Positions 1 through 5,964 of a stretch of DNA of 8,976 nucleotides are shown one piece after another. This DNA comes from an uncultured Prevotella sp. GTDB lineage: Bacteria > Bacteroidota > Bacteroidia > Bacteroidales > Bacteroidaceae. The position numbers and the translations under genes were made by a program. The notes under the pieces were generated by a model that was not told the origin of the DNA, ran no database searches, and saw nothing but the letters and a program-made list of their open reading frames with translations. The stretch covers positions 1-8,976 of the forward strand of contig UQTI01000082.1 of assembly GCA_900543975.1 (NCBI GenBank). The letters are read 5' to 3'. The number at the start of each line of letters is the position of its first letter. Position 1 is the stretch's first letter.

Positions 1-17
1 AGCAACTTTTTGTTGCT
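1..17. other. Short perfect hairpin at the window edge
   Basis: AGCAAC, a TTTTT loop and GTTGCT form a perfect 6-bp stem. No clear U-run follows on either strand, so it could be the remains of a terminator for an upstream gene cut off by the window, or chance. Bases 18-80 between it and folA are AT-rich. I find no canonical TAnnTTTG promoter box there, and no reading frame ending in the tail of a recognisable upstream protein. Confidence 0.3.
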
Positions 18-80
18 CAGGTGCTTATAAAAAATATTAAATTATAGTGTTGCGGAATTAAGGGAAAACAAGAATTATTT

Positions 81-572
81 ATGATAAGCATCATTGCCGC
101 CGTTGCCGCCAACCGCGCCATCGGCAACGACAACAAACTGATCTATTGGTTGCCTGATGACCTCAAAAGGTTTAAGGCTCTCACCACGGGCAACACCATC
201 ATCATGGGGCGACGCACCTTCGAGTCGCTACCCAAGGGCGCATTGCCCAACCGCCGCAACATCGTGCTCAGTCGCACGCAGACCTGTTTTCCAGATTGCG
301 ACGTCTACGCATCGCTTGACGAGGCATTGACTCATTGCTCGAAAGATGAGGACATATATATAATAGGTGGAGCTAGCGTTTACGAGCAGGCTCTCCCCAT
401 CGCCGACCGGCTATGCCTCACCGAGGTAGAGGACACACCCGCAAACGCCGACGCTTTCTTCCCTGCATACGACAAGGGGTGGAAGCTTGCCACAAAAGAA
501 CAGCACGAGATAGACGAACGCCACCACCAACGCTTCGCCTTCGCCGATTATGTGAGAAGAAGTGAAGAATGA
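81..572 (+). CDS. folA: Dihydrofolate reductase
   Basis: Reduces dihydrofolate to tetrahydrofolate with NADPH in the cytoplasm, supplying one-carbon carriers for thymidylate, purine and methionine synthesis. The 163 residues match the usual length of about 160 and align along their whole length with E. coli FolA. The start MISIIAAVAANRAIG matches its first strand. The substrate-binding acid is D27 in LPDDLKRF. The NADPH-binding stretch TIIMGRRTFESLP is at about 39-51, followed by PNRRNIVLSR. The second glycine pair, in YIIGGASVYEQ, is G96-G97. The position of E. coli Trp22 is Tyr22, with a Trp beside it. The ATG start fits the family N-terminus exactly; upstream is A-rich with no strong Shine-Dalgarno, common in this phylum. 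The gene faces the Lrp-type regulator across a shared terminator. In many bacteria folA follows thyA, but whatever lies upstream is outside the window. Confidence 0.97.
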   Translation: MISIIAAVAANRAIGNDNKLIYWLPDDLKRFKALTTGNTIIMGRRTFESLPKGALPNRRNIVLSRTQTCFPDCDVYASLDEALTHCSKDEDIYIIGGASVYEQALPIADRLCLTEVEDTPANADAFFPAYDKGWKLATKEQHEIDERHHQRFAFADYVRRSEE

Positions 573-588
573 TGAGTGAAGAATGATG
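561..588. repeat. 14-bp tandem duplication across the folA stop codon
   Basis: AGTGAAGAATGATG occurs twice in perfect tandem (561-574 and 575-588). The folA stop TGA (570-572) lies in the first copy, so the second copy is untranslated. Short GTGAAGAATG-like strings are common, to my recollection, in Bacteroidales intergenic DNA and suggest slippage rather than a binding site. Just downstream are two overlapping palindromes, AAAAGCTTTT (592-601) and TTAAGCTTAA (600-609). Confidence 0.75.
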
Positions 589-627
589 ACCAAAAGCTTT
601 TAAGCTTAAGGACAAGACGACGTAAAA

Positions 628-678
628 GCCATAAAAAAAACGACAACAAAGAATCACCCTGTTGTCGTTTTTTATGGC
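628..678. terminator. Bidirectional intrinsic terminator between folA and the Lrp-type gene
   Basis: CGACAACA (641-648) pairs perfectly with TGTTGTCG (660-667) around an 11-nt loop. The stem is extended by GCCAT plus eight A on the left (628-640) and six T plus ATGGC on the right (668-678). The A-run on one side and T-run on the other give each converging transcript a GC-containing stem followed by U residues. It can therefore end folA on + and the regulator gene on -, which suits the tail-to-tail arrangement. Confidence 0.9.
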
Positions 679-695
679 TTTATTCAAAAAAATGA

Positions 696-1190
696 TCAAT
701 CATCCTCATCGTCATCCTCATCGGTAGGCAAGTCTACGATGGGCAGCTGACGGTCGATGGCAGCGTTGAACGAGATAACGGTCTCGCTGCGTGACAGTCC
801 GAGTGGCTGCAACTTGTCATGGATGATGCTCATGAGATGATGGTTGTTGAAGGCATAAATCTTGATGAACATGTCAAAGCCTCCTGTTGTATAGTGACAT
901 TCAACAACCTCTGGAATCTTTCTAAGGCCCTCAACCACATTGTCAAAATTTGCGGGATCCTTAAGGAACAGACCTATGTAGGCGCATGTCTCATAACCAA
1001 TCTTTTCGGGATCGATTATAAACTGCGAACCTTTGAGAATGCCAAGGTTGGTGAGCTTCTGAATGCGCTGATGAATAGCCGCTCCACTGACATTGCAGAC
1101 GCGAGCCACTTCAAGAAACGGTATTCGTGCATCGTCAGCTATGAGATGCAGAATTTTTTTGTCTAATGAATCTAAATTGTGATGTGCCAT
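696..1190 (-). CDS. Lrp/AsnC-family transcriptional regulator
   Basis: A 164-residue protein with the standard two-domain build of the family. The N-terminal winged helix-turn-helix starts with LDSLDKKILHLIADDARIPF, then the recognition region VSGAAIHQRIQKLTNLGIL at about 34-52. The C-terminal RAM (amino-acid sensing and oligomerisation) domain is at about 65-145, with YETCAYIGLFL, the YTTGGFDMFIKIYA strand and a final ETVISFNAAI strand. Family members bind DNA as dimers to octamers and often respond to amino acids; the ligand and targets here cannot be read from sequence. The last ten residues, PTDEDDDEDD, form an unusual acidic tail. The ATG is chosen because it gives the typical family start and lies about 15 nt downstream of a predicted start site. 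It is the last - strand gene, 94 bases after exbD copy 2, with its own promoter in that gap. Confidence 0.93.
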   Translation of the reverse strand: MAHHNLDSLDKKILHLIADDARIPFLEVARVCNVSGAAIHQRIQKLTNLGILKGSQFIIDPEKIGYETCAYIGLFLKDPANFDNVVEGLRKIPEVVECHYTTGGFDMFIKIYAFNNHHLMSIIHDKLQPLGLSRSETVISFNAAIDRQLPIVDLPTDEDDDEDD

Positions 1191-1211
1191 TCTGATTTTA
1201 CTAATTTGGTT

Positions 1212-1243
1212 GCAAAGTTACATTAAATAATCCAAAATGGCAA
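1212..1243 (-). promoter_or_regulatory. Bacteroidota-type promoter for the Lrp/AsnC gene
   Basis: On the - strand the -7 box TAACTTTGC (1220-1212) matches TAnnTTTG and is preceded, 20 nt upstream, by TTG (1243-1241), the -33 element. Transcription should start near 1206, giving a leader of roughly 15 nt before the ATG at 1190. The regulator can therefore be expressed independently of the exb genes. Confidence 0.75.
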
Positions 1244-1284
1244 TAAATTAACCTATTTTTGTTTTAATTTATCATCATAAGCCA

Positions 1285-1728
1285 CTATTCACCTTTTTTT
1301 TCTGCCGAATAGTTTATTCGGGAAGCCCCTCCAAGGCGTATTGCCCGTTTCACATCGTTCACAACCGCCATGCGCGTGGCACGGTCAGCTTTCACCGAAA
1401 CGGTCATGCGCATCTGGTCATCGGGAGCCATACGACGTTTCTCTGTGGCCACATAATCGGCAACATCCTGAGCCGACACCAACTTGTCGTTGACCTGTAT
1501 GACAGATGCTTCCTTCCCCGCGCGTCCAATATAGACATGCGTGACAGCTTGCTTTTTTGTCAGGCGTGTCAGTTCGGTGCCTTGCGGCAGAGCATATTCT
1601 ACCTTGAGCGTCACCTTGCGCATGTGCGTGACAATCATAAAGAAGAAGAGCACGGTGAAGATAAGGTCGGGCAGCGACGACGTGTTAAGCGTCGGCACCT
1701 CATGTTGTCGTCTTTGTCGAATCGTCAT
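1285..1728 (-). CDS. ExbD/TolR-family motor protein, copy 2
   Basis: A 147-residue inner-membrane protein of the biopolymer-transport family that works with ExbB to couple the proton gradient to TonB. A short basic cytoplasmic tail (MTIRQRRQHEVPTLNTSSLP) leads into one membrane helix at about 22-36 (LIFTVLFFFMIVT). Asp21 sits at the mouth of the helix, matching the essential proton-carrying Asp of E. coli ExbD. The rest is the periplasmic domain, with the family pattern of strand, helix, VSVKADR (about 109-115) and a final segment (AIRLGGASRINYS). It overlaps the upstream exbD by 4 bp (ATGA), which indicates translational coupling, and has a strong ribosome site. It differs clearly from the first copy after the helix, so it is not a recent duplicate. 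Which of the two acts as ExbD, or whether both do, is not visible. Confidence 0.92.
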   Translation of the reverse strand: MTIRQRRQHEVPTLNTSSLPDLIFTVLFFFMIVTHMRKVTLKVEYALPQGTELTRLTKKQAVTHVYIGRAGKEASVIQVNDKLVSAQDVADYVATEKRRMAPDDQMRMTVSVKADRATRMAVVNDVKRAIRLGGASRINYSAEKKGE

Positions 1729-2258
1729 TCTGTGTCTCCTCCTTTCGTGTCGTTATCATAGTTTTCTGCCACATGCTGCGGACAGGCATCGGTCACGGCC
1801 TTGCGCTCCGCAACACCACATTGTGCCATAGGCTTGCCATAACGACGGCGTGCCTCAGCATCGCGCACCATGGCATAGGCTGCCACCAGCTCGTTCTGCA
1901 AGGCAAAATAGCTGTCGTAGCTTGCATCGGCATCGGTCTGTATGGTTATGAGATGTCGGTTGCCCGCCTTGCGCACAAATGAGGCTATGGTGTTGCGCAA
2001 CCCCTCGTAGCGTGCTGGTTTGCCGTCGACAACGAGCTTGCCGTCAGCCCCGATGACACACTGCATGATGTTGCCGCGCTGCACCTCTGCCACACTCTTC
2101 TCCTCGGTCTGTTCCACAGGCGGCAGTTGGCGCGTTATGCCCTTGTCCACATCCATCGACGTTGTCACAAGGAAGAAGATGAGGAGCATGAACGAGATGT
2201 CGGCGGTGGAAGCCGTGTTGAGGGCCGGCACGCGGTGGCGGCGACGCTTAATGAGCAT
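1725..2258 (-). CDS. exbD: ExbD/TolR-family motor protein, copy 1
   Basis: A 177-residue inner-membrane partner of ExbB. The N-terminus MLIKRRRHRVPALNTASTAD is a basic cytoplasmic segment ending in Asp20, the conserved proton-carrying residue. One helix follows at about 21-35 (ISFMLLIFFLVTT), then a periplasmic domain with ITIQTDADASYDSYFALQNEL at about 105-125. The tail, about 40 residues beyond the domain core and including YGKPMAQCG and CPQHVAENYDND, resembles the C-terminal extension usual in Bacteroidota ExbDs. An open frame extends upstream to a GTG at 2288. I prefer the ATG at 2258 because AGGAGG lies 6 nt before it and because it gives the family N-terminus. It overlaps the upstream membrane-protein gene by 11 bp and the next exbD by 4 bp, so three genes are tightly coupled. 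Confidence 0.93.
   Translation of the reverse strand: MLIKRRRHRVPALNTASTADISFMLLIFFLVTTSMDVDKGITRQLPPVEQTEEKSVAEVQRGNIMQCVIGADGKLVVDGKPARYEGLRNTIASFVRKAGNRHLITIQTDADASYDSYFALQNELVAAYAMVRDAEARRRYGKPMAQCGVAERKAVTDACPQHVAENYDNDTKGGDTE
1738..1743 (-). promoter_or_regulatory. Shine-Dalgarno of exbD copy 2
   Basis: On the - strand AGGAGG (within AAAGGAGGAG) lies 9 nt before the ATG at 1728. It is inside the end of the upstream exbD. Perfect Shine-Dalgarno sequences are uncommon in this window, so this one supports strong, coupled translation. Confidence 0.75.
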
Positions 2259-2820
2259 TTTGTGCCTCCTTTCTGCGGCTACGCACACGTCTCACATAAC
2301 CATAAGCCACAGCCACAACGGCAGCCACCAGCAGCAAGAGGGACGTGTCGACAAACATCTCTGCCACACGCAGCCATAACCCATCGGCATATTGAACACC
2401 GTTAACGCTCATCGCATCGGTGGGCGCAAGGGCAAAAGAAAGAATCATTATGCAGAACGTGCCCACGCCTACGCCCAACGCTATGCGCAAGGCCGGAACG
2501 CCGTTGACCACACCTGTGTGGCCACGCATGCGACGCAACGTTCTGTAGACCGCAAACAGGGTCACGGCAACCGCCATGAGCAGCAGCAACAGCACAAACG
2601 TTATGAGCACACCGGTCAAGAGCGGAGCGTTAAAGTCGGGGTTCTCATCGTACGGATGCTCATAGCCCACAAGAAAGAAGAGGGCATAGACAACCACGAT
2701 GAGGGTCATGAGCAGGTAGAACACGCTCTGCGACACCTTCACCGCCTTCCAATGCTTTATGTCGCGCAACGACAACGAGGCAAAAGGAAACAATGCTTTA
2801 AATAAGTTTTTTTTCATCAT
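2248..2820 (-). CDS. Four-helix membrane protein of unknown function between exbB and exbD
   Basis: I do not recognise a named family. The 190-residue protein starts with a basic, amphipathic cytoplasmic stretch (MMKKNLFKALFPF) and has four predicted membrane helices at about 32-52, 66-91, 110-132 and 156-176. It ends in a strongly basic tail (YVRRVRSRRKEAQNAH), so both ends are probably cytoplasmic by the positive-inside rule. The loop between helices 1 and 2 is acidic (YEHPYDENPDF). No catalytic motif is visible. It begins 22 bases after exbB and overlaps exbD by 11 bp, so it is almost certainly co-translated with the motor genes. Similar small membrane proteins occur at this place in other Bacteroidales, to my recollection. 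A structural or assembly role in the ExbB-ExbD complex is inference. The double ATG (2820, 2817) leaves the start uncertain by one residue. Confidence 0.85.
   Translation of the reverse strand: MMKKNLFKALFPFASLSLRDIKHWKAVKVSQSVFYLLMTLIVVVYALFFLVGYEHPYDENPDFNAPLLTGVLITFVLLLLLMAVAVTLFAVYRTLRRMRGHTGVVNGVPALRIALGVGVGTFCIMILSFALAPTDAMSVNGVQYADGLWLRVAEMFVDTSLLLLVAAVVAVAYGYVRRVRSRRKEAQNAH
2265..2270 (-). promoter_or_regulatory. Shine-Dalgarno that sets the exbD copy 1 start
   Basis: AGGAGG (in AAAGGAGG on the - strand) sits 6 nt before the ATG at 2258 and inside the last codons of the preceding gene. It decides between this ATG and the in-frame GTG 30 bases upstream at 2288. Confidence 0.75.
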
Positions 2821-2830
2821 TGTTCAATAA

Positions 2831-2882
2831 CGCCCTGTTTGTTTAACAACGCTCCGATTGCTTGACAGCGCCCTGTTTGTTT
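2831..2882. repeat. 14-bp direct repeat at the 3' end of exbB
   Basis: CGCCCTGTTTGTTT occurs at 2831-2844 and 2869-2882, a period of 38 bases. The copy at 2869-2882 encodes part of the exbB C-terminus (KNKQGAV) and the other covers the stop codon and the start of the gap to the next gene. The bases beyond each copy are also similar, suggesting a degenerated 38-bp duplication. Confidence 0.6.
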
Positions 2883-3724
2883 TTCATCAGCGAGTCGAGC
2901 AGCACGATGGCACACTCCTCCATCTGCGCCGTCAGACGGTCAATCTTTGAAAGAATATAATTGTAGAACAGCTGGAGCACAAGCGCCACAATAATGCCGA
3001 AGATGGTGGTGATGAGCGCCACCTTCATGCCGGCAGCCACGATGGTGGGGTTGATGTCGCCCACGGTCTGTATCTGCTCAAACGCCATAACCATGCCTAT
3101 AACCGTTCCGAGGAAGCCAAGCGAGGGAGCCATGGCTATGAACAGCGTGATCCATGAACAGCCTTTCTCAAGGTTGGCGGCCTGCACGCTGCCATACGAC
3201 GCCACCGACCTCTCAATGTTGTCCATCGACTCGTCGGCACGCACCAGGCCTTGGTAGCATATCGACGCCACAGGACCGCGAGTGTTGCGGCACAGCGTCT
3301 TTGCGCCTTCAATGTCGCCCGACGCAATCTTCCCGTCAAGCGCCGCCATAAACTTGTCGGTGTCTATCTCCGACAACGTGAGGTAGATGACGCGCTCTAT
3401 GCAGAACGCAAGGCCTATGACCAGAGCCAGCGCCACAAGCGACATGAACGAGGCATCGCCCTCGATAAACTTTGTCTTAAGCATCTTATGGAAGCCCGGA
3501 CTCTCCACGGCTTCTATATCGTCGTCGGCTGAAGCTGCAGAAGCGGCGTTGTCAACAGCAGGTGCCACAGCCGCGCTGTCGTCTTGAGCAGTTGCAGCTG
3601 CCTTGTCGTCACCTGCCACAGAGGTGGTGTCGACCTTTGCTTCTTGCGAGAAGGCCGGGGCAAGACTCGCCATGCCGAAGAGCATAGATAAAACTATCGC
3701 GAAGCGCAAAACAATTGTTTTCAT
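2843..3724 (-). CDS. exbB: MotA/TolQ/ExbB-family proton-channel protein
   Basis: A 293-residue inner-membrane subunit that forms the proton-channel ring around ExbD. It has a cleavable signal peptide (about 1-26, ending PAFSQ), then an Ala/Asp-rich periplasmic linker (about 28-72). Membrane helices lie at about 92-116, 190-214 and 226-252, with the large cytoplasmic loop between helices 1 and 2. The family signature APSLGFLGTVIGMVMAF is at 199-215. Thr207 and Thr240 line up with the channel threonines of E. coli ExbB (T148, T181). The position of E. coli Glu176 is Val235 (KVALITT), with Lys next to it. The longer, signal-peptide-bearing N-terminus compared with about 240 residues in E. coli is a form I associate with Bacteroidota. 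It is the first gene of the exb cluster, preceded by four 19-bp repeats; no canonical promoter box is evident. Confidence 0.94.
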   Translation of the reverse strand: MKTIVLRFAIVLSMLFGMASLAPAFSQEAKVDTTSVAGDDKAAATAQDDSAAVAPAVDNAASAASADDDIEAVESPGFHKMLKTKFIEGDASFMSLVALALVIGLAFCIERVIYLTLSEIDTDKFMAALDGKIASGDIEGAKTLCRNTRGPVASICYQGLVRADESMDNIERSVASYGSVQAANLEKGCSWITLFIAMAPSLGFLGTVIGMVMAFEQIQTVGDINPTIVAAGMKVALITTIFGIIVALVLQLFYNYILSKIDRLTAQMEECAIVLLDSLMKNKQGAVKQSERC

Positions 3725-3741
3725 AACAATAATATCTTTTT

Positions 3742-3817
3742 TTTATTCAAGAATCGCTTTTTTATTCAAGAACCGCATTTCTATTCAAGAACGGCATGTC
3801 TATTCAAGAACCGCAAT
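3742..3817. repeat. Four tandem copies of a 19-bp unit just upstream of exbB
   Basis: Units at 3742-3760, 3761-3779, 3780-3798 and 3799-3817 share the invariant core TATTCAAGAA at exactly 19-bp spacing (3744, 3763, 3782, 3801), followed by a nearly constant CCGC. On the coding strand of exbB each reads GCGGTTCTTGAATA. The array ends 17 bases before the exbB ATG, so it lies in the leader or the promoter. It may be a slippage-prone repeat or a cluster of binding sites. The core holds the small dyad TTC-AA-GAA. Confidence 0.85.
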
Positions 3818-3858
3818 GCCCAATTGACAAATCAGCAATGACCAATTAAGAAAATCAG
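3813..3858. repeat. Two imperfect 22-24 bp repeats beside the 19-bp array
   Basis: GCAATGCCCAATTGACAAATCA (3813-3834) and a similar stretch from 3835 to 3857 (GCAATGACCAATTAAG, then AAAATCA) are near-tandem copies. They sit between the 19-bp array and the tRNA terminator. They look like low-complexity intergenic DNA; no function is apparent. Confidence 0.45.
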
Positions 3859-3891
3859 CACAGCATGTTCGTTGACAACCTGCTGTGCTGA
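3846..3891 (-). terminator. Intrinsic terminator downstream of tRNA-Ser
   Basis: CAGCACAGCA (3856-3865) pairs perfectly with TGCTGTGCTG (3881-3890), with an extra T-A pair at 3855/3891, around a 15-nt loop. On the - strand the stem is followed by ATTTTCTT, a U-rich tract. It lies just past the 3' end of tRNA-Ser and before exbB, so it should separate the tRNA transcript from the exb genes. Confidence 0.75.
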
Positions 3892-3918
3892 CCCTATTCT
3901 TTCTTTGTTGCGGAAAAG

Positions 3919-4006
3919 CGGAAAGAGGGGGATTCGAACCCCCGATTCCCTTTAGGGGAATACACGCTTTCCAGGCGTGCCTCTTCAACCACTCGAGCAC
4001 CTTTCC
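3919..4006 (-). tRNA. tRNA-Ser (anticodon GGA)
   Basis: An 88-nt serine tRNA. The acceptor stem GGAAAGG pairs with TCTTTCC (one G-U pair) and the discriminator base is G73, as expected for serine. The D-arm is CTC/GAG. The anticodon stem CACGC/GCGTG encloses loop CTGGAAA, giving anticodon GGA (3970-3972), which reads UCC and UCU. The long variable arm typical of tRNA-Ser is ATTCCC-CTAAA-GGGAAT. The T-arm is GGGGG-TTCGAAT-CCCCC. No CCA is encoded, so it must be added after transcription. It lies between tatD and exbB on the same strand but has its own promoter box and terminator. Confidence 0.97.
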
Positions 4007-4019
4007 TTACGAAGCGGAT

Positions 4020-4028
4020 GCAAAGGTA
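4020..4028 (-). promoter_or_regulatory. -7 promoter box of tRNA-Ser
   Basis: TACCTTTGC on the - strand is a perfect TAnnTTTG box, 13 bases before the mature tRNA end, giving a leader of about 8 nt. A matching TTG at the -33 position is not evident, so the upstream half is weak or non-canonical. Confidence 0.65.
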
Positions 4029-4084
4029 TCGCTTTTCCACTTATTTCCGCTATGCAGGTTCACTATTTAACTTATTTTACCACA

Positions 4085-4876
4085 CTACATTTCCTCCACT
4101 CTTGGGAACACCTTCAAGGCCGTAGCGGTAGTTATGCGTGCCACCTCATCGTCGCTCACGCCGTAGCTTGCTGCGAGCGTAGAGATGACATGAGGCAAAA
4201 AGCTGCTCTCGTTGCGCTTGCCACGGAGCGGCACGGGCGCCATGTACGGACTGTCGGTCTCCAACACAATGCGGTCCAAGGGCACAACGGCGGGCAGATC
4301 CTCACGCAGATGGCTGCTCTTAAACGTAGACACGCCACCAATGCCAAGGACAAACCGCGGAAACGTCAACAGTTCGGCGGCCTCTTTCTGGTTGCCAGTG
4401 AAGCAATGGAACACACCACCCGGCAACTGGTCCTGGTAGCGGCGCATCACAGCCACCATCTCGTTTTGTGCCTTACGGCAATGGATCATGAGCGGCAGAC
4501 GGGTCTCCACCGACCAGCGCACCTGCTCCTCGAAAGCCTGTAGCTGCTCGTCGGCAAACTCGCGCGACCAGTAATAGTCAAGTCCCACCTCGCCGATGGC
4601 AATGAACGGATGCTGCCCATCGAGCATCTGGCGCATCTGCTGTAGCTGTTCGCGCCAGTCGGCCTTCACCTCTTCGGGGTGCAAGCCGACCATGGGATAG
4701 GCGTAGCCCTCGTTCTCCCGACACACGCTGAGCACAGTGTCTACCGACTTCAGGTCTATGGCAGGCACAAACATGCGGCTCACGCCTGCAGCCTTGGCAC
4801 GCGCTATGGTCTCTGCGCGGTCGTCATTAAACTCTTCCCCATCTATATGCGTGTGGGTGTCTATGTATTGCATCAT
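4085..4876 (-). CDS. tatD: TatD-family metal-dependent hydrolase (DNase)
   Basis: A 263-residue TIM-barrel hydrolase; E. coli and yeast members act as metal-dependent 3' exonucleases or DNases in the cytoplasm. All metal ligands are visible. The first-strand motif DTHTH supplies H8 and H10, E96 is in AIGEVGLDYYW, H132 in MIHCRKA, H157 in VFHCFTG, and D208 in LETDSPY. GLHPEE at 64-69 is another family signature. The length is typical (about 255-265). The first of two ATGs is taken, with GGGAG a few bases upstream on the - strand. It starts 16 bases after the prenyl synthase stop, so the two are probably one transcript. The family has paralogues (YcfH, YjjV), so the exact substrate is uncertain and the symbol is the family name. 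Confidence 0.93.
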   Translation of the reverse strand: MMQYIDTHTHIDGEEFNDDRAETIARAKAAGVSRMFVPAIDLKSVDTVLSVCRENEGYAYPMVGLHPEEVKADWREQLQQMRQMLDGQHPFIAIGEVGLDYYWSREFADEQLQAFEEQVRWSVETRLPLMIHCRKAQNEMVAVMRRYQDQLPGGVFHCFTGNQKEAAELLTFPRFVLGIGGVSTFKSSHLREDLPAVVPLDRIVLETDSPYMAPVPLRGKRNESSFLPHVISTLAASYGVSDDEVARITTATALKVFPRVEEM

Positions 4877-4892
4877 CAGCTCTCCCGTAGTC

Positions 4893-5870
4893 TTAATATT
4901 TGCGTTTCATCAGTTTGTAAACATACTCTACGAGCATCTGCTTGCGGTCAGCATCAATGCTCACGGCATCAAGACATTTGAGACCCTCGTTAAAGTAGCT
5001 TTCAATCTTCTGCTCTGCCAGGCGGTCAATGCCTATAGCGTTGTAGAGACGTGTCACGGCAGCAATCTTCTCCTGCTCGTCAAACTCCTTTGCCTCAACC
5101 CATCGTGTCAGCTCAGCTTTCTGCTCCTCATCGGCACGCAAGAACGCGTTGATGAGCATGTAGGTTTTCTTGTTTGACACGATGTCGCCGCCAATGGCCT
5201 TGCCAAACACCTTGGTGTCGCCATAGACATCGAGGAAATCGTCTTGAAGCTGGAACGCCAGACCAATCTTCTCGCCAAAGCTGTAGAGACGGTCGGCATC
5301 GGCAGCGCCGGCATCGGCGAGCACGGCACCGATCTTCAGAGCGCAAGCCAACAACACGCTGGTCTTCAGACGAATCATCTCTATATACTCGTCTTCGCGC
5401 ACATCCATGCGGTTCTCGAAGTCCATGTCATACTGCTGCCCCTCGCCAATCTCAAGAGCGGTCTCGGTGAAGATGTCGAGCACCTCCTTGAGCTTGTCCT
5501 GACGGCAGTCGGCCATGAGCTTATAAGCGAGCACGAGCATGCTGTCACCCGAGAGGATGGCGGTGTTGGCATCCCACTTCTTGTGCACGGTCTCATGTCC
5601 GCGGCGCAGGTCGGCGTTGTCCATGAGGTCGTCGTGGAGCAACGTGTAGTTGTGGTAGGTCTCGAGGGCGCATGCCGAACTGAGGATGCTCTGCGGATCA
5701 TCCTTGAAGAGGTTATAGGCAAGAAGCATGAGGACAGGGCGCATGCGCTTGCCACCCATCGACAAGACATATTTTATTGGCTCATAGAGCGACACGGGCT
5801 TGCGGTCGAAGGGCATGTGCTGGATATAATCGTTTACGATGCCCAGAATTTCGTCTGATTTTAGCAACAT
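4893..5870 (-). CDS. Trans-isoprenyl diphosphate synthase (probably short-chain, FPP/GGPP)
   Basis: Condenses isopentenyl diphosphate with allylic diphosphates, in the cytoplasm, to make farnesyl or geranylgeranyl diphosphate for carriers and quinones. Over 325 residues all family motifs are present: GGKRMRP at 39-45, the first Asp-rich motif HDDLMDNADLRRG with D80, D81 and D84, K169-T170, and the second motif QLQDDFLD with D210, D211 and D214. The first motif is the plain DDxxD form, without the two-residue insertion of E. coli IspA. The residue five before it is Tyr75; a bulky aromatic there usually limits the chain to C15-C20, whereas long-chain synthases such as IspB have a small residue. 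The chain length is thus inferred and I give no symbol. The ATG is preceded by an A-rich stretch with no Shine-Dalgarno. It lies 94 bases after tonB and just before tatD. Confidence 0.93.
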   Translation of the reverse strand: MLLKSDEILGIVNDYIQHMPFDRKPVSLYEPIKYVLSMGGKRMRPVLMLLAYNLFKDDPQSILSSACALETYHNYTLLHDDLMDNADLRRGHETVHKKWDANTAILSGDSMLVLAYKLMADCRQDKLKEVLDIFTETALEIGEGQQYDMDFENRMDVREDEYIEMIRLKTSVLLACALKIGAVLADAGAADADRLYSFGEKIGLAFQLQDDFLDVYGDTKVFGKAIGGDIVSNKKTYMLINAFLRADEEQKAELTRWVEAKEFDEQEKIAAVTRLYNAIGIDRLAEQKIESYFNEGLKCLDAVSIDADRKQMLVEYVYKLMKRKY

Positions 5871-5964
5871 CTTTTTTTGTGTGTTAAGAGTTATTGTTAA
5901 GTGTTCAATACTTAATGTTTTAGGGCTGTAGAGCTTTCACCGGATCAGCTTTTAAAAGTTTTCC
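5871..5964 (-). other. AT-rich tonB-prenyl synthase gap with a weak inverted repeat
   Basis: The 94-base gap contains TTAAGT (5897-5902) and ACTTAA (5910-5915), a 6-bp stem with a 7-nt loop, plus repeated GTTAAG strings and a CTTTTAAAAG palindrome (5948-5957). No convincing terminator or TAnnTTTG promoter is seen, so read-through from tonB is possible. Confidence 0.35.

Noticed and set aside
2259..2288. Upstream GTG start for exbD copy 1 (10 extra residues)
   Set aside because: The ATG at 2258 has AGGAGG 6 nt before it and fits the family N-terminus. The extension would increase the overlap with the upstream gene.
3800..4000. 66-codon frame on the - strand reading MLEWLKRHAWKACIPLKG...
   Set aside because: It is a translation of tRNA-Ser, a well-known false gene in annotations, and starts at a GTG inside the tRNA.
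5244..5858. 204-codon open frame on the + strand opposite the prenyl synthase
   Set aside because: It is antisense to a gene with all catalytic motifs. The Val/His/Glu-rich translation is typical of a shadow frame.
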